64,000 nt of DNA from Pseudomonas poae (lineage in GTDB: Bacteria > Pseudomonadota > Gammaproteobacteria > Pseudomonadales > Pseudomonadaceae). The position numbers and the translations under genes are program-made. Within the stretch, counting starts at the first letter, position 1. The number at the start of each line of letters is the position of its first letter. Location of the stretch: NCBI GenBank assembly GCA_004000515.1, contig CP034537.1:5160001-5224000 (forward strand), written 5' to 3'. Of the stretch, positions 1 to 9,596 are shown in pieces. The notes below the pieces were generated by a model. That model did no database searches and was not told the DNA's origin. It saw nothing but the letters and a program-made list of their open reading frames with translations.

Positions 1-236
1 AGGTTACCTGCCGCCGGGTACACCACCGCCAATGCGTAGCCCACCGCAACGGCGGCATCCACCGCGTTGCCGCCGGCCTTGAGCACATCCACGCCGACAT
101 GAGTGGCCAAATGCTGGGCGGTGACCACCATGCCATTTTCACCGGCCACCGGGGCTTGGGACGCGGCGTGCACACCGCTGACCGTCAACACCAGCGCAGT
201 GGCAATCAAGGTACGGCTGAAGGGTTGGTATTTCAT
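1..236 (-). CDS. ggt: Gamma-glutamyltranspeptidase, N-terminal fragment (rest lies before base 1)
   Basis: The reading frame starts at the ATG at 236 and runs off the left edge, giving about 78 residues. It opens with a hydrophobic signal peptide ending VHA, then the motif GENGMVVTAQHLAT and AGGNAVDAAVA, which is the classic N-terminal signature of periplasmic gamma-glutamyltransferases that cleave glutathione and other gamma-glutamyl compounds. Another ATG at 240 is out of frame. A glutathione-degrading enzyme fits the sulfur amino-acid genes that follow on the same strand. The catalytic Thr and the small subunit are outside the window, so intactness cannot be judged. Confidence 0.85.
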   Translation of the reverse strand, partial: MKYQPFSRTLIATALVLTVSGVHAASQAPVAGENGMVVTAQHLATHVGVDVLKAGGNAVDAAVAVGYALAVVYPAAGN

Positions 237-362
237 CCATGGCTACTCTAGTTATTGAGGTGCACCAAAATAGCTCGTCCTGGATTTAATCCCCAGCGCA
301 ATGGCGTTTTTATTACAGAACTTGTCGGTCACGGAACGGCGGCAAAAAGCCCCGCACTATAT

Positions 363-1516
363 TTAGCGCCCTGCCTGCGCAAACCCGCGTTGCAAGTCTT
401 CGATCAACGCCGCCACGTCCTCCAACCCGATATGCAATCGCACCACCGGGTTCAACCCCGATCCGCCGCACGCTCACGGTCCCTGGTCTCCGCCACGGTG
501 ACCAGGCTTTCATAACCGCCCCATGAAGCGCCCAAGCCGAACAGTTGCAAGCCATCGATCAAGCGTTCGAGGTAGACCGGGTCAGCGTTATTCAGCTCAA
601 ACGACAACAAGCCATTGCTGCCAGAGAAGTCGCGACGCCACAGCGCATGACCTGGGTGATCAGGCAGCGCCGGGTGGAACACCCGCTTGACCTGCGGCTG
701 CGCCTGCAACCACTGGGCGACCTCCAGCGCCTGGCGCTCATGCACATCCAGGCGAGCAGCCAATGTACGTGCGCCGCGCAAGATCAGGTAGGCATCGTCA
801 GCGCTGACGGCATTGCCGAAGGTGTCGCTCATGCGCCCCAGCGCCGGCCAGGCGCCTTGGGTGGACACGCTGCCCATCATCACATCGCTGTGGCCACCGA
901 GGTATTTGGTCAGGGCCATGATGGAAATGTCAGCCCCCAATGCCAATGGTCGGTACAGGTAACCCGAGCCCCAAGTGTTGTCCACGGCCAGCAGAATGTT
1001 GCGCGGTTTGCACAGGGCCGCGATGGCGGGCAAATCACACAGTTCGTAGAGCAGTGACCCGGGCACTTCGGCGTAAACCAGCTTGGTATTCGCCCGCAGT
1101 TGCGCCTCCAGGCCTCTGCCATCGGGGGCGAAATAGCTGACTTCAATGCCGAACGGCTGCAGGAACTCGCTGGCCAGTTTGCGCACCGGCGAATACACCG
1201 CGTCGGTGATCAGCACATGATCGCCAGGGCGCAGGTAGGCCAGGAATACCTGAGCCGCCGCTGCCAGCCCGGTACCGTAGAGACGGCTGCGATAGCCGCC
1301 TTCCAGCTCAGTGACCAGATCTTCCAGCGCGTGGGATGTCGGGTTGCCGCGCGCGCCGTACGTGAGCACCCGCTCGCTGTCGCGGCGGGCACGGGCATCG
1401 CGCATTTGTGCAAGGTTGTCGAACAGTACGGTGCTGATGCGTGTGATCGGCACGTTGACCGCACGGCCACCCTGGCCCTTTTCGGTCCGTGCCGCGTGGA
1501 TCAATCGGGTACGCAC
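363..1516 (-). CDS. metC: Cystathionine beta-lyase-type PLP enzyme (MetC family), one frameshift
   Basis: Cys/Met-metabolism PLP enzyme of about 385 residues, cleaving C-S bonds of cystathionine or cystine. The N-terminal VRTRLIHAARTEKGQGG, the PLP region TYGARGNPTSHALE and the Schiff-base Lys in MALTKYLGGHSD are clear. The frame breaks near 460; the C-terminus NPVVRLHIGLEDV continues in another frame to the stop at 363, the usual length for the family. No ATG is present at the expected start. I place it at the GTG at 1516, but the upstream rhodanese frame reads straight into it, so a lost base or a real fusion is possible. It is the last gene of the ABC/dioxygenase/rhodanese operon. Confidence 0.8.
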
Positions 1517-3048
1517 CCGCGACAGCGGCGCCAGTGGCTTGAGGCTGGCGATTTCCGCCTCGCTCATCTGCGCCAGCAGGCCGATCTCCACGCCAGGTAC
1601 TGGCGTGCGGCATCCTGTTCCCACTGTGACGGTCGTGGGTGAAAAACAGGAAGTCGATGCATTCGGCGTCAGGTGGGTTTGCCCATCCTCTGCCACAGGC
1701 AAACCTGCAGCAACCCACGCCTCGAATCCGCCGTCGAGCAGTGTTGCGTCCAGCCCCTGGGCAGCAAATGCCGCCAACGCAGGATCATCTGCCACCAGCA
1801 CCAACGGTCGGTTATCGGCCTTCAACCGCGAACGAATCGACCAGCGAGCGCCGGGAATATGCCCTTGCGAAACGCCATGCTCGGGCGCAGGTCGATCAGG
1901 TTAACGGCGTTCACGTCAAAGGCTTTAGGACTGATCAGCGCCAGCGGTTCATACGCAACTGGCTGCACCACCGGCAGGGCCAGGCCGCTGGCAATACCGC
2001 CGCTCAGCACGTAGGCCTCATGCCCCAGTTGGCGCAACCAACTGGCGACGATGGGCGCACGCACCCCATCGCTGTCCACTAGCACAATGCGCGCCTGACG
2101 CACACCAATGTACAGGTCGGTGGACTGGATCAACTGCCCGCCCGGTGTGTGCTGCGCACCCGGCAAACTGCCGAGGGCAAACTCTTCGGCCGTGCGCACG
2201 TCGCACAGGAACAGACTGCGTTGCGCATCATCGGCCCATTGGCGCACCTGGTCTGCTGACACATTCACCACCCCTGCCCGCTCAGCCAGTTGCCGGGCAG
2301 CCTGGCGCTGCTGGGCCAGGTCAGTGCTGACCTGTTCGGTATAACGCCGCGTGCTGCCGTGCTCCAGTTTGAAGTCTTCCAGGTACCAGCCCTGGGTGCC
2401 GTTTTCCAGCGCGTAGATCGGGTTTTTCAGCCCCAGGTTGATCAGCGTCTGCGCACCGATAATGCTGCGGGTACGCCCGGCGCAGTTGACCACAATGGGC
2501 GTCGTCTCATCCGGTACCAAGTCATGCACCCGATAGCCCAACTCACCGTTGGGGCAGCAGATGGAACCGGGAATGGTCATCTTGCGGTATTCGTCGAACG
2601 GCCGGCCGTCGAGCACTACCAGCGGCTCACCGCTGGCCTGCCAGTCCGCCAGTTGTCGCGCCGTGACGTGGGGTGTGACTGGCCTCTTCCACCAACTCAC
2701 CAAAGGCCTTGGATGGCACATGCACCCCAGCGAACAGTTGCAGGCCCGCCGCTTGCCAGCCATCCGCACCGCCTTGCAGGACATGCACATGGCCGTAGCC
2801 CAACCCTGCAAACGCGCCAGCACACGTGCCGCCACCTCACCGCCATCCTGGTCATAGATCACCAGGCGCACCTGCGGGTTCGGTGCCAGGCGGCGTACGT
2901 CCAGCTCCAGGCGGCTATAGGGCAGGTTCACCCCATGGAACAGGTGGGCCTCACCGTATTGTCCATGTTCGCGAACGTCGAATAGCGCAATTTCCTGCCC
3001 GTCGAACAGCCATTGCTGCAGTTGACGTGGGGTGATGGTCTGGCTCAT
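1517..3048 (-). CDS. Multi-domain rhodanese-like sulfurtransferase, interrupted by several frameshifts
   Basis: The ATG at 3048 starts MSQTITPRQL. The protein of about 510-520 residues carries repeated rhodanese domains: IALFDVREHGQYGEAH near residue 20, LVVLDGRPFDEYRKMTIPGS near 150 followed by the catalytic loop VVNCAGRTRS (active Cys), LFLCDVRTAEEF near 290, and a fourth degenerate domain. Only the second domain clearly shows the Cys loop. Frames break near 2790 and 2685 and near 1860, 1670, 1612 and 1590; conceptual repair restores continuous rhodanese sequence ending SLKPLAPLS. It probably moves sulfane sulfur released by the neighbouring C-S lyase and dioxygenase. Its stop codon is not seen (see metC entry). 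Confidence 0.75.
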
Positions 3049-3085
3049 GGAAGTCCCAACAGTGTTCAAGAAAGAGTGGCTGCAA

Positions 3086-3681
3086 TCAGGCATAGGCCTT
3101 GATCGATGGCGCCATTTGCGAGGCGTTGTAGTTGAGGATGCGACCGTCTGCCTCCACGCCATAACGACCGTTCAAGGACTCCAGTGGCAAGCCATACAGG
3201 TGGAAGTGCAACGTCGCCTGCTCGCCTTCGACCTTGATGCCGTGAAGGTCTTCACCCAGGAACGAGATGGATGTACCCGGCTGCACGATCACTTCCTTTT
3301 CCAGGCTCAAGGCGGTGAAACCAGGCGCCTGGCCTTCATCGCTGCGGGCGTAGACGTAGTTGATTTCCTGGCCCTCCACAGCGCTGATGATTGCCCAGGT
3401 CTCGTGGTTGTGGGGGATGGTGCTTTGCCCGGCAGCAACGAATTGAGGTACAGCGTTGGGGTATCACCGTCGTCATTCAGGCGATAGCGGAACGCAGTGC
3501 TGCCCTGCCCCGGCGCTGGCGCGGGGAATGCGTCGAAGTTGAACAGGTCGCGACGTTCCGCCAGGGTTTCCAACAGACCGACAATTTCTTCGAGGGCCGC
3601 ACGGTCTACGCCGCGCTTGTTGATCACGCGGATCTGCTGCAAGAACGCTTCGATAACGGCGGCACGGTTTTCGGTACTCAT
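3086..3681 (-). CDS. Cysteine dioxygenase-family cupin, one frameshift
   Basis: The ATG at 3681 follows a GAGGA ribosome site. The protein is about 198 residues. After repairing a one-base slip near 3435, the cupin iron motif IPHNHETWAI appears, followed by FLGEDLHGIKVEG and LHFHLYG, matching bacterial thiol dioxygenases (cysteine dioxygenase or 3-mercaptopropionate dioxygenase) that oxidise a thiol to a sulfinate with non-haem iron. It lies between the ABC ATPase and the rhodanese gene in the same operon, which supports a role in breaking down a thiol released from the imported compound. The exact thiol substrate cannot be told from sequence. Confidence 0.82.
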
Positions 3682-3697
3682 CACGGGTTTCCTCTTA

Positions 3698-4522
3698 TCA
3701 GACAGACAGGTTGTAACGACCCAAATTGGTCAGCAGGTACGGGTCGTGGGCGATGGGGCCACGGCGCCCCGAATCGCCCAATGCATGACGCAGGAACGTC
3801 TGGGTGCGTTCGCTGTTGGGGTTCTGGAAGATCTGCTGCGCGCTGCCATGCTCGACGATCACGCCGTTTTCGGTGAAATACACCACGTCGCTGATCTCTT
3901 CGGCGAAGCGCATTTCATGGGTGACCAACACACAGGTCATGCCCTCTTCGGTGAGTTCGCGGATCACCGTCAGCACTTCACCAACGGTTTCCGGGTCCAG
4001 GGCCGAGGTCACTTCATCGAACAGGATCAGCTCCGGGCGCATGGCCAAGGCGCGGGCAATGGCCACGCGCTGTTGCTGGCCGCCGGAGAGTTGGCCGGGG
4101 TACGCATCGGCCTTGTGCTCCATGCGCACCTTGGCGAGCAGCGCTCGCGCATCTTTTTCGGCATCGGCGCGGTTACGCCCGAGCACCTTGCGCGGGGCAA
4201 TCACCAGGTTTTCCAGCACCGACAAGTGCGGGAACAGGTTGTATTGCTGGAACACAAAACCCACACGCTTGCGCAACTCAATGCGTTGGGCTTCCTGGAC
4301 CAGTGTGTCCACCTGGGTTTGCCCCACCCGGATACTGCCGCGCTGGGGCTGCAACAGCCCGGTGATGCAACGTAGAATCGTCGATTTGCCCGAGCCCGAC
4401 GGGCCGATGATCGACACCGCCTGGCCGCGCTGTACCTCCAGGTCGATGCCCTTGAGCACCGCGTTGGTGCCGAACGACAGCTGCACATCCCGCAAGCTCA
4501 CCAGAGGTTCAGTAGAAGGCAT
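3698..4522 (-). CDS. Amino-acid ABC transporter ATP-binding protein (GlnQ/HisP type)
   Basis: Intact 274-residue nucleotide-binding subunit of a polar amino-acid importer. Walker A GPSGSGKST near residue 40, Q-loop FVFQQYNLFPH, signature LSGGQQQR, Walker B LILFDEVTSALD and the switch His in VTHEM are all present. Its start overlaps the 3' end of the permease gene by 14 bases, and the dioxygenase gene follows 16 bases after its stop, so it is mid-operon. The family transports amino acids such as cystine, glutamine or arginine; the neighbours point to a sulfur-containing amino acid or derivative. Confidence 0.92.
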   Translation of the reverse strand: MPSTEPLVSLRDVQLSFGTNAVLKGIDLEVQRGQAVSIIGPSGSGKSTILRCITGLLQPQRGSIRVGQTQVDTLVQEAQRIELRKRVGFVFQQYNLFPHLSVLENLVIAPRKVLGRNRADAEKDARALLAKVRMEHKADAYPGQLSGGQQQRVAIARALAMRPELILFDEVTSALDPETVGEVLTVIRELTEEGMTCVLVTHEMRFAEEISDVVYFTENGVIVEHGSAQQIFQNPNSERTQTFLRHALGDSGRRGPIAHDPYLLTNLGRYNLSV

Positions 4523-5192
4523 AACGACGCTCCAGGTGTAGGGTCAGACGGGAAATCGGGTAGCAATAGGCAAAGAACAGCACCAGCAAACTCAGGTAGA
4601 TCGCCACGGTAAACCCGGTGAGGTTCACGGTGTTGCTGGCGATCTGCGCGGTGTCGATCACGTCATGCACACCCACCAGCGAGGCCAGTGCGGTGCCCAT
4701 GGTCACCACCGCGTAGAGGTTCATCCACGGCGGCAACATGCGTTTGAAGCACTGCGGCAGGATGATCGAGCGAAACAGCTGGCCACGGGTAAATGCCAGC
4801 GATCGCGCCGCTTCCCACTGGGTGCTGGGGATCGATCCGATGGCACCGCGGAAGATCTCCGCCACGTTGGCACTGGCCGGCAAGGCCAGGCCGATAGTGA
4901 CCTTGACCCAATCGGGAAACGGCACGTAATGGCTGCCGATATGAATCTCGAACGGGAACACGTAGGTGGTGAAATAAATCAGCACCAGCCAGGGTGCATT
5001 GCGAAACACCTGCACCCACAACCGTGCAACAAAGCCCAATGGCGACAACGCCAATGCGCCGATCACCAACCCCAACGCCGAACCAATGCCAATCGCCAAC
5101 AGGCTGATCAGGATGTTCTGGCCAAAACCGGCCACCAGCGCGGGTGACCATTGCAGCAACGCCGACAGCACCGGGAATGAATCAATGGCCAT
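4509..5192 (-). CDS. Amino-acid ABC transporter permease (HisM/GlnP type)
   Basis: Intact 227-residue inner-membrane permease with about five hydrophobic segments. The coupling-loop region PASANVAEIFRGAIGSIP followed by QWEAARSLAFT matches the EAA motif of polar amino-acid permeases. The ATG at 5192 overlaps the end of the second permease by 11 bases, and its stop overlaps the ATPase start, showing translational coupling. It would form a heterodimer with the product of 5182-5916. Confidence 0.92.
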   Translation of the reverse strand: MAIDSFPVLSALLQWSPALVAGFGQNILISLLAIGIGSALGLVIGALALSPLGFVARLWVQVFRNAPWLVLIYFTTYVFPFEIHIGSHYVPFPDWVKVTIGLALPASANVAEIFRGAIGSIPSTQWEAARSLAFTRGQLFRSIILPQCFKRMLPPWMNLYAVVTMGTALASLVGVHDVIDTAQIASNTVNLTGFTVAIYLSLLVLFFAYCYPISRLTLHLERRYAFY

Positions 5193-5916
5193 AGCCGGGC
5201 ATCCTCAAGCGCGCTTCCAGCCAGCGCCCCACACAATTGACGGTAAAACTCAGCAGGCCGAAAAACGCCAGAATCAGGATCATCAGCTCCAGCACGTTGT
5301 CGCTCTGGGTCCAGATCATGATGGCGGCGTAGGTGATATCACCCACTGCAATCGCCGAGGCCACAGCGGTCATCTTCACCAGGTCGATCAAGTTGTTGAT
5401 CAGCGACGGCAGCGCAAAACGCAGGGCCAGCGGCAACTGCACATTCCACAGCAACTGGCGACGGCTGAAGGCCAGGGAGCTGGCGGCCTCCAGCGTCACC
5501 GCCGGCACCGCTTCAATGCCCGCACGCAAGGCTTCGGCATGGAACGCGCCCTTGTGCAGGGGAGATCACGATGACCACCCAGGCAAACGGCGTGAGCGGG
5601 TTGGCCGCGCCCACCGCTTGGGTCAGCAACATGTTCAGCACCAGGAACGCGCAGTACAGCTGCACCAGGGTCGGGGTATTGCGCGTAACCTCGATAAACA
5701 CCCGCGCTGGCTTGGCCAGCCACGGGTTGCCCGACGTCAGCATGGCCGCCAGGGAAATCCCTGCCAACAGGCTGCCGACGATGGTGAACATGCACAGCAA
5801 GCCAGTGGTCAATGCGCCCTGCACCAGGCTGCCGCGTTGGTAGGCGTCCAGCAAAAGCTGTAGTTCAACCCCAAACCCGCCGCCCAATGGACGAACAGCT
5901 CCAGCAAATGGCTCAC
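5182..5916 (-). CDS. Second amino-acid ABC transporter permease, two frameshifts
   Basis: Permease of about 245 residues. The likely start is the GTG at 5916 (VSHLLELFVHW), six bases after the stop of the binding-protein gene. Two slips break it: near 5855 a T-run is one base short, and near 5555 another base is lost. Repaired, the frame reads LLDAYQRGSLVQGALTT at the N-terminus and RAGIEAVPAVTLEAASSLAFSR as the EAA loop. The C-terminus ends MPGYGH and overlaps the next permease. It pairs with that permease in the importer. Confidence 0.82.
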
Positions 5917-5921
5917 AGTGC

Positions 5922-6742
5922 TCAAGCGCCCTTGAACTGTTTCTGCAATTCCACCAGCGCAGGCGACGCCGGGCTGATGCGGTTGCGAGTCTGGGCGTCG
6001 ATCAGCCAGCCGCTGCGGTGCAGTTCCTTGACGATGGGGTCGAGTTTGGCCTGGGTGTCGCTCTCGCCACGACGGGTCCAGATCACCGACGGCGCCGGGT
6101 TGAGTTCCGGGCTGAGGGCGCGGTAGTCCTTCCACTCGGCGCTGTCGTTGATCAACGGATTGATCAGGGTGGCGTCATGCACCGCCGCTACACAGTTGTT
6201 GCCACGCAGTGCCAGCAGGGATTCGGAAGAGCTTTTGAAGGCTTTGATCTGCGCGCCGAACTCGGTCAGCGGCTTGACGTAGCTGCTGCCCTGGGACGTG
6301 CACACGGGCTGGTCCTTGAGGTCTTCCCAGCGCGTGATGGTGCTGTCCTTGAGCACCGCTGCGGTACCGCCGACGCGGTAGAACGGCGTGGGCACAAACC
6401 CGAGGATCTCACCGCGCTCGGCTGTCCATTCCATGTTGGCAATCAGCAGGTCGACCTTGCCTTGTTGCAGAAACTGCACGCGGTTGGCCGGCAAAACCGG
6501 TACCAGTTGCACTTCAGCCTTGAGTTGACGGCCCAGCTCATTGGCCAGGTCGACGTTCAAGCCCTTGGGCTTTTGCGTGCTCGGATCAATGCTGCCAAAC
6601 GGTCCGCCAGACAGCAGCACACCGACCACCAGCACATGGCGTTGCTCGATCTTGTCCAGGGTCGCATCCGCCTGCGCTGCCACACTGCCGCCCAGGGCAA
6701 TCATCGACCCCAGGGCCACCGGCAACCATTTTTCAACTTCAT
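5922..6742 (-). CDS. Periplasmic amino-acid-binding protein (SBP family 3), frameshift in the signal peptide
   Basis: The start is the ATG at 6742 (MKLK...); a run of five A is one short near 6731 and throws the frame out. An adjusted reading gives a signal peptide ending SVAAQA and a mature protein of about 245 residues. Family features include GPFGSIDP, PKGLNVDLANELG, DLLIANMEWTAERGEI and PFYRVGG. It is the first gene of the operon running to metC, and a LysR gene lies divergently at 6954. The ligand is unknown; linked C-S lyase, thiol dioxygenase and rhodanese suggest a sulfur amino acid. Confidence 0.85.
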
Positions 6743-6907
6743 TGGACTTCTCCCTGGCTAATGATCGGCGTACCCCGACCTGATGGGGGCATGCTAGGGA
6801 GAGTGGCCAGGCAACGGAAATGCAAAGATCTCATATCGTTATAACTCGACGCATAGGAATACAGAAAAACCCCTGATTTATTGGACTTCGCAAAACACTC
6901 TTCACCA

Positions 6908-6925
6908 ATACATAAATATCTGTAA
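6908..6925. promoter_or_regulatory. Candidate LysR-type operator (TACA-N8-TGTA dyad)
   Basis: In the 211-base divergent space between the binding-protein gene and the LysR gene there is an AT-rich interrupted dyad, TACA then eight bases then TGTA, about 30 bases upstream of the LysR start. Its shape and place fit a LysR-type recognition site controlling both directions. Binding is inferred only. Confidence 0.35.
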
Positions 6926-6953
6926 TGTTTAACTTCACACCCTTGATATAAAA

Positions 6954-7810
6954 ATGCCTATGTCCACCCTCGATCTTGAATTGCTGCGCACCTTCATCGC
7001 CGTGGTCGACCACCACAGCTTCGCCGAAGCCGGCACGCACCTGGCGCGCACGCAATCGTCGGTGACCCAGCACATGCAACGCCTGGAACAGCAGGTGGGC
7101 GTCAGCCTGTTCGAAAAGCGCGGCCGGCAAAAACAGCTCACCGAGCCCGGCCTGCAATTGCTGCGGCACGCGCGCCAGATGCTTTCGCTGAACGACGACG
7201 CATTGAACTCGCTGCGCGAAAGCAGCCTGAGCGGTGTGCTGCGCATCGGCTCGCCCCACGACATTGCGGACACCATCCTGCCGCCGATCCTCAGCCATAT
7301 CGCCCGCTCCGCACCGCGCCTGCGCCTGGAGATCGACGTGGGCCGCAGCCCGTTCCTGATGGATGACCTGCACCGGGGCAAGGTGGACATGGTGATCTCC
7401 ACCCGCTCCGACCCAAACCTTGAAGGCTTTGCCCTGCGTACCTCACCGGTGTGGTGGATCTGCTCGGCGCAGTACATTCACTCACCCAGCGAGCCGTTGC
7501 CGCTGATTCTGGTGGATGAGCCCAGCATCTACCGGCGCTATGCGCTGGAAGCGCTGGAGCGCGCGAACATCCCTTGGCGGCAGGCGTATTTGGCCTCCAA
7601 CTTGATCGGCATCAAGGCCGCCACCCGTGCGGGCTGGGCGTGACCCCACGCAGCATGGAGATGCTCGGACCCGACATGCGCGTTCTCGGCGAAACGGATG
7701 GGCTGCCGAGGTTGCCGGACGTCACGTATTACCTGTGGATTCGGCCGAATACGGCAAACCCGATTGCACGCAAAGCCTACGACCTGATCAGGGGCAGCCA
7801 GGGTTTGTAA
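6954..7810 (+). CDS. LysR-family transcriptional regulator, C-terminal frameshift
   Basis: About 285 residues. The start at 6954 gives MPMSTLDLELLRTF; the ATG at 6960 is equally possible. The N-terminal winged helix-turn-helix reads SFAEAGTHLARTQSSVTQHMQRLEQ. The frame slips at about 7636; the other frame continues GLGVTPRSMEML to the stop at 7810, restoring the effector domain. It is divergent from the sulfur amino-acid ABC operon and directly upstream of the PatB-like lyase gene, so it probably controls both. Effector unknown. Confidence 0.85.
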
Positions 7811-7832
7811 GCCGGCTCCCACAGACCGGCCA

Positions 7833-7854
7833 ATGGCGCTAGAATCAGCGCCAT
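7833..7854 (+). terminator. Perfect 8-bp hairpin after the LysR gene
   Basis: ATGGCGCT, six bases, then AGCGCCAT forms a perfect hairpin between the LysR stop (7810) and the C-S lyase start (7887). Only a weak T stretch follows, so it may be a leaky terminator or a site in the 5' leader of the lyase mRNA. Confidence 0.35.
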
Positions 7855-7886
7855 TCTTGCGCCCGCCTCCCTGACACGAGCCCACC

Positions 7887-9030
7887 ATGAGCTTTGATTT
7901 CGACACGTTCCACCCTCGCCTCGGTACCGGCAGCACCAAGTGGAACCGTTACCCGCCCGACGTGTTGCCGATGTGGATCGCCGACATGGATATCGCCGCG
8001 CCGCCCGCCGTATTGCAGGCCCTGCGCGAGCGCCTCGACCAACAGATTCTCGGCTACAGCGTGGCCGGCCCGGATGTGCGCGACGCCATCGTTGCCGACC
8101 TGTGGAACAAATACGCTTGGCGTGTGCAACCGGAGGACCTGCTGTTCCTGCCGGGCGTCGAGCCCGGCTTCAACATGGCGCTGCATGCCTTCGTGCAACC
8201 GGGCCAGCCTGTGGTGCTGCAAACCCCAACTACCGGCCGATCCGCCTGGCACCCGGGCACTGGAACCTGCCGAAGATCGAAGTACCGTTCGAGTTGCTCA
8301 ACGGTGAATACCTGACCCCGCTGCCCGCCCTGCGTGATGCACTGGCCGGCGCTGGCGCGTTCTTGCTGAGCAACCCGCACAACCCCATGGGCAAAGTCTT
8401 CCCCGTGAAGAATTGCTGGCCGTGGCCAACGCTTGCCTGGAACAGGGCACGCTGATCATCAGCGACGAAATCCACGCCGAGCTGTGCTTCGACGGTCGTC
8501 GCCACATTCCCACCGCCAGCCTCAGCGCTGAGATCGCCCAGCGCACCATCACGCTGATGTCGGCCAGCAAGGCCTACAACGTCGCCGGCTTGAAGACCTG
8601 CTTTGCCGTGATCCAGAACGCCGAGATCCGCGAACGTTTCAACAACGCGCGCTGCGGCATGGTCGACAGCGTCAGCCCCCTGGGCCTGGAGGCCACCCGC
8701 GCCGCCTACAGCCAATGCGGTGAGTGGCTGGACGCGTTGAAGCACTACCTGCAAGCCAACCGCGACTACCTGCTCGAAGCCGTGCAAACCCGCCTGCCTG
8801 GCGTGGTGATGCACGCGCCCCAAGGCACCTTCCTGGCATGGCTGGATTGCAGCGCCCTGGGCCTGGATGACCCGCAGCAGTTCTTCCTGGAGCAGGCCAA
8901 GGTCGGCTTGAGCGCGGGCATTGAGTTCGGCGATGACAGCCAGCAGTTCGTGCGTTTGAACTTCGGCTGCCCACGGGCGTTGCTGGAGGAAGGGTTGCAG
9001 CGCATGGAGCGCGCGCTGCACACGCGCTGA
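7887..9030 (+). CDS. PatB/MalY-type C-S lyase (PLP aminotransferase class I/II), two frameshifts
   Basis: About 382 residues. The start at 7887 reads MSFDFDTFHPRLGTGSTKWN, the typical PatB/MalY opening, followed by MWIADMDIAAPPAV. The Schiff-base Lys lies in SASKAYNVAGLKT and the C-terminal Arg in QQFVRLNFGCPR. Frames slip near 8228 (C-run before NYRPI) and near 8403 (C-run before the lysine domain), each a lost base. The family performs beta-elimination on cystathionine and related S-substituted cysteines, giving a thiol, pyruvate and ammonia. This is the second C-S lyase in the cluster and lies downstream of the LysR gene. Confidence 0.88.
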
Positions 9031-9039
9031 GGGAACGTT

Positions 9040-9060
9040 CCCCCCGCGCAATGCGGGGGG
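9040..9060. terminator. Bidirectional GC hairpin between convergent genes
   Basis: CCCCCCGC, five bases, then GCGGGGGG forms a perfect 8-bp stem between the lyase stop at 9030 and the end of the SsuF-like gene at 9066. Its place between converging genes fits a two-way terminator, although no long T tract follows. Confidence 0.6.
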
Positions 9061-9065
9061 ATCAG

Positions 9066-9281
9066 TTACAGCTTGGCGATGGACACTTCGGTGGACTTCA
9101 CAAAGGCAATCACTTCACTGCCCACTTTCAATTCCAGGTCACGCACCGAACGAGTGGTGATCACCGAGGTGACGATGCCGGACGCGGTTTGCACGTCGAT
9201 TTCGGACACCACTTCGCCCAGCAGGATTTCCTTGATAACGCCCTTGAACTGGTTGCGCACGTTGATCGCTTTAATGGTCAT
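9066..9281 (-). CDS. ssuF: SsuF-like molybdopterin-binding protein (single Mop/TOBE domain)
   Basis: The ATG at 9281 has a good AAAGGA site upstream. The 71-residue protein is one TOBE/Mop domain: INVRNQFKGVIKEI, VVSEIDVQTASGIVTSVIT, and the closing VGSEVIAFVKSTEVSIAKL. Its length and sequence type match SsuF of pseudomonads, a small molybdate- or pterin-binding protein linked to sulfonate sulfur use. It is divergent from the sulfonate-type ABC genes at 9597-12101. The role of SsuF is poorly defined, so the link is contextual. Confidence 0.8.
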   Translation of the reverse strand: MTIKAINVRNQFKGVIKEILLGEVVSEIDVQTASGIVTSVITTRSVRDLELKVGSEVIAFVKSTEVSIAKL

Positions 9282-9596
9282 GTCGGCTTTCCTTTTGGCT
9301 GTTGGGTCAATCCGCACGAATGCGCAGGCCCTCAAGATGCAACAGCGCAGAAAAACTTAAAAGGAATATATAACTCTTTATTTATTCGATATAGATATAT
9401 GCGTACTGTTGCCCTGCCAACAGTGTTTCAACAATCTGCCCCTCCCACTACAGCGCTATACCCGCTAAACCCCGTAAATACGCCTCCGAACCTGCTGGCA
9501 CAGAGACTGCATATTCCTGAAAAGCATGATGGAACATGCCGACTAATTTTCTGAATATAAGAAAAGCCTTCTCTCAACGCCTTCCGGAGCAGTTCC
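9282..9596. promoter_or_regulatory. Divergent AT-rich promoter region between ssuF and the ABC operon
   Basis: This 315-base space has no credible ORF. It holds a strongly AT-rich block around 9355-9405, likely the core promoter for ssuF, and an inverted repeat at 9547-9565 (TTTTCT, seven bases, AGAAAA) about 30 bases upstream of the binding-protein ATG. The repeat may be an operator or a leader hairpin. No sigma-54 or Fur site was recognised. Confidence 0.45.

Noticed and set aside
363..3048. Treating the frameshifted genes as true pseudogenes
   Set aside because: The breaks are single homopolymer slips with intact motifs on both sides and occur across the whole window, including in genes expected to be functional.
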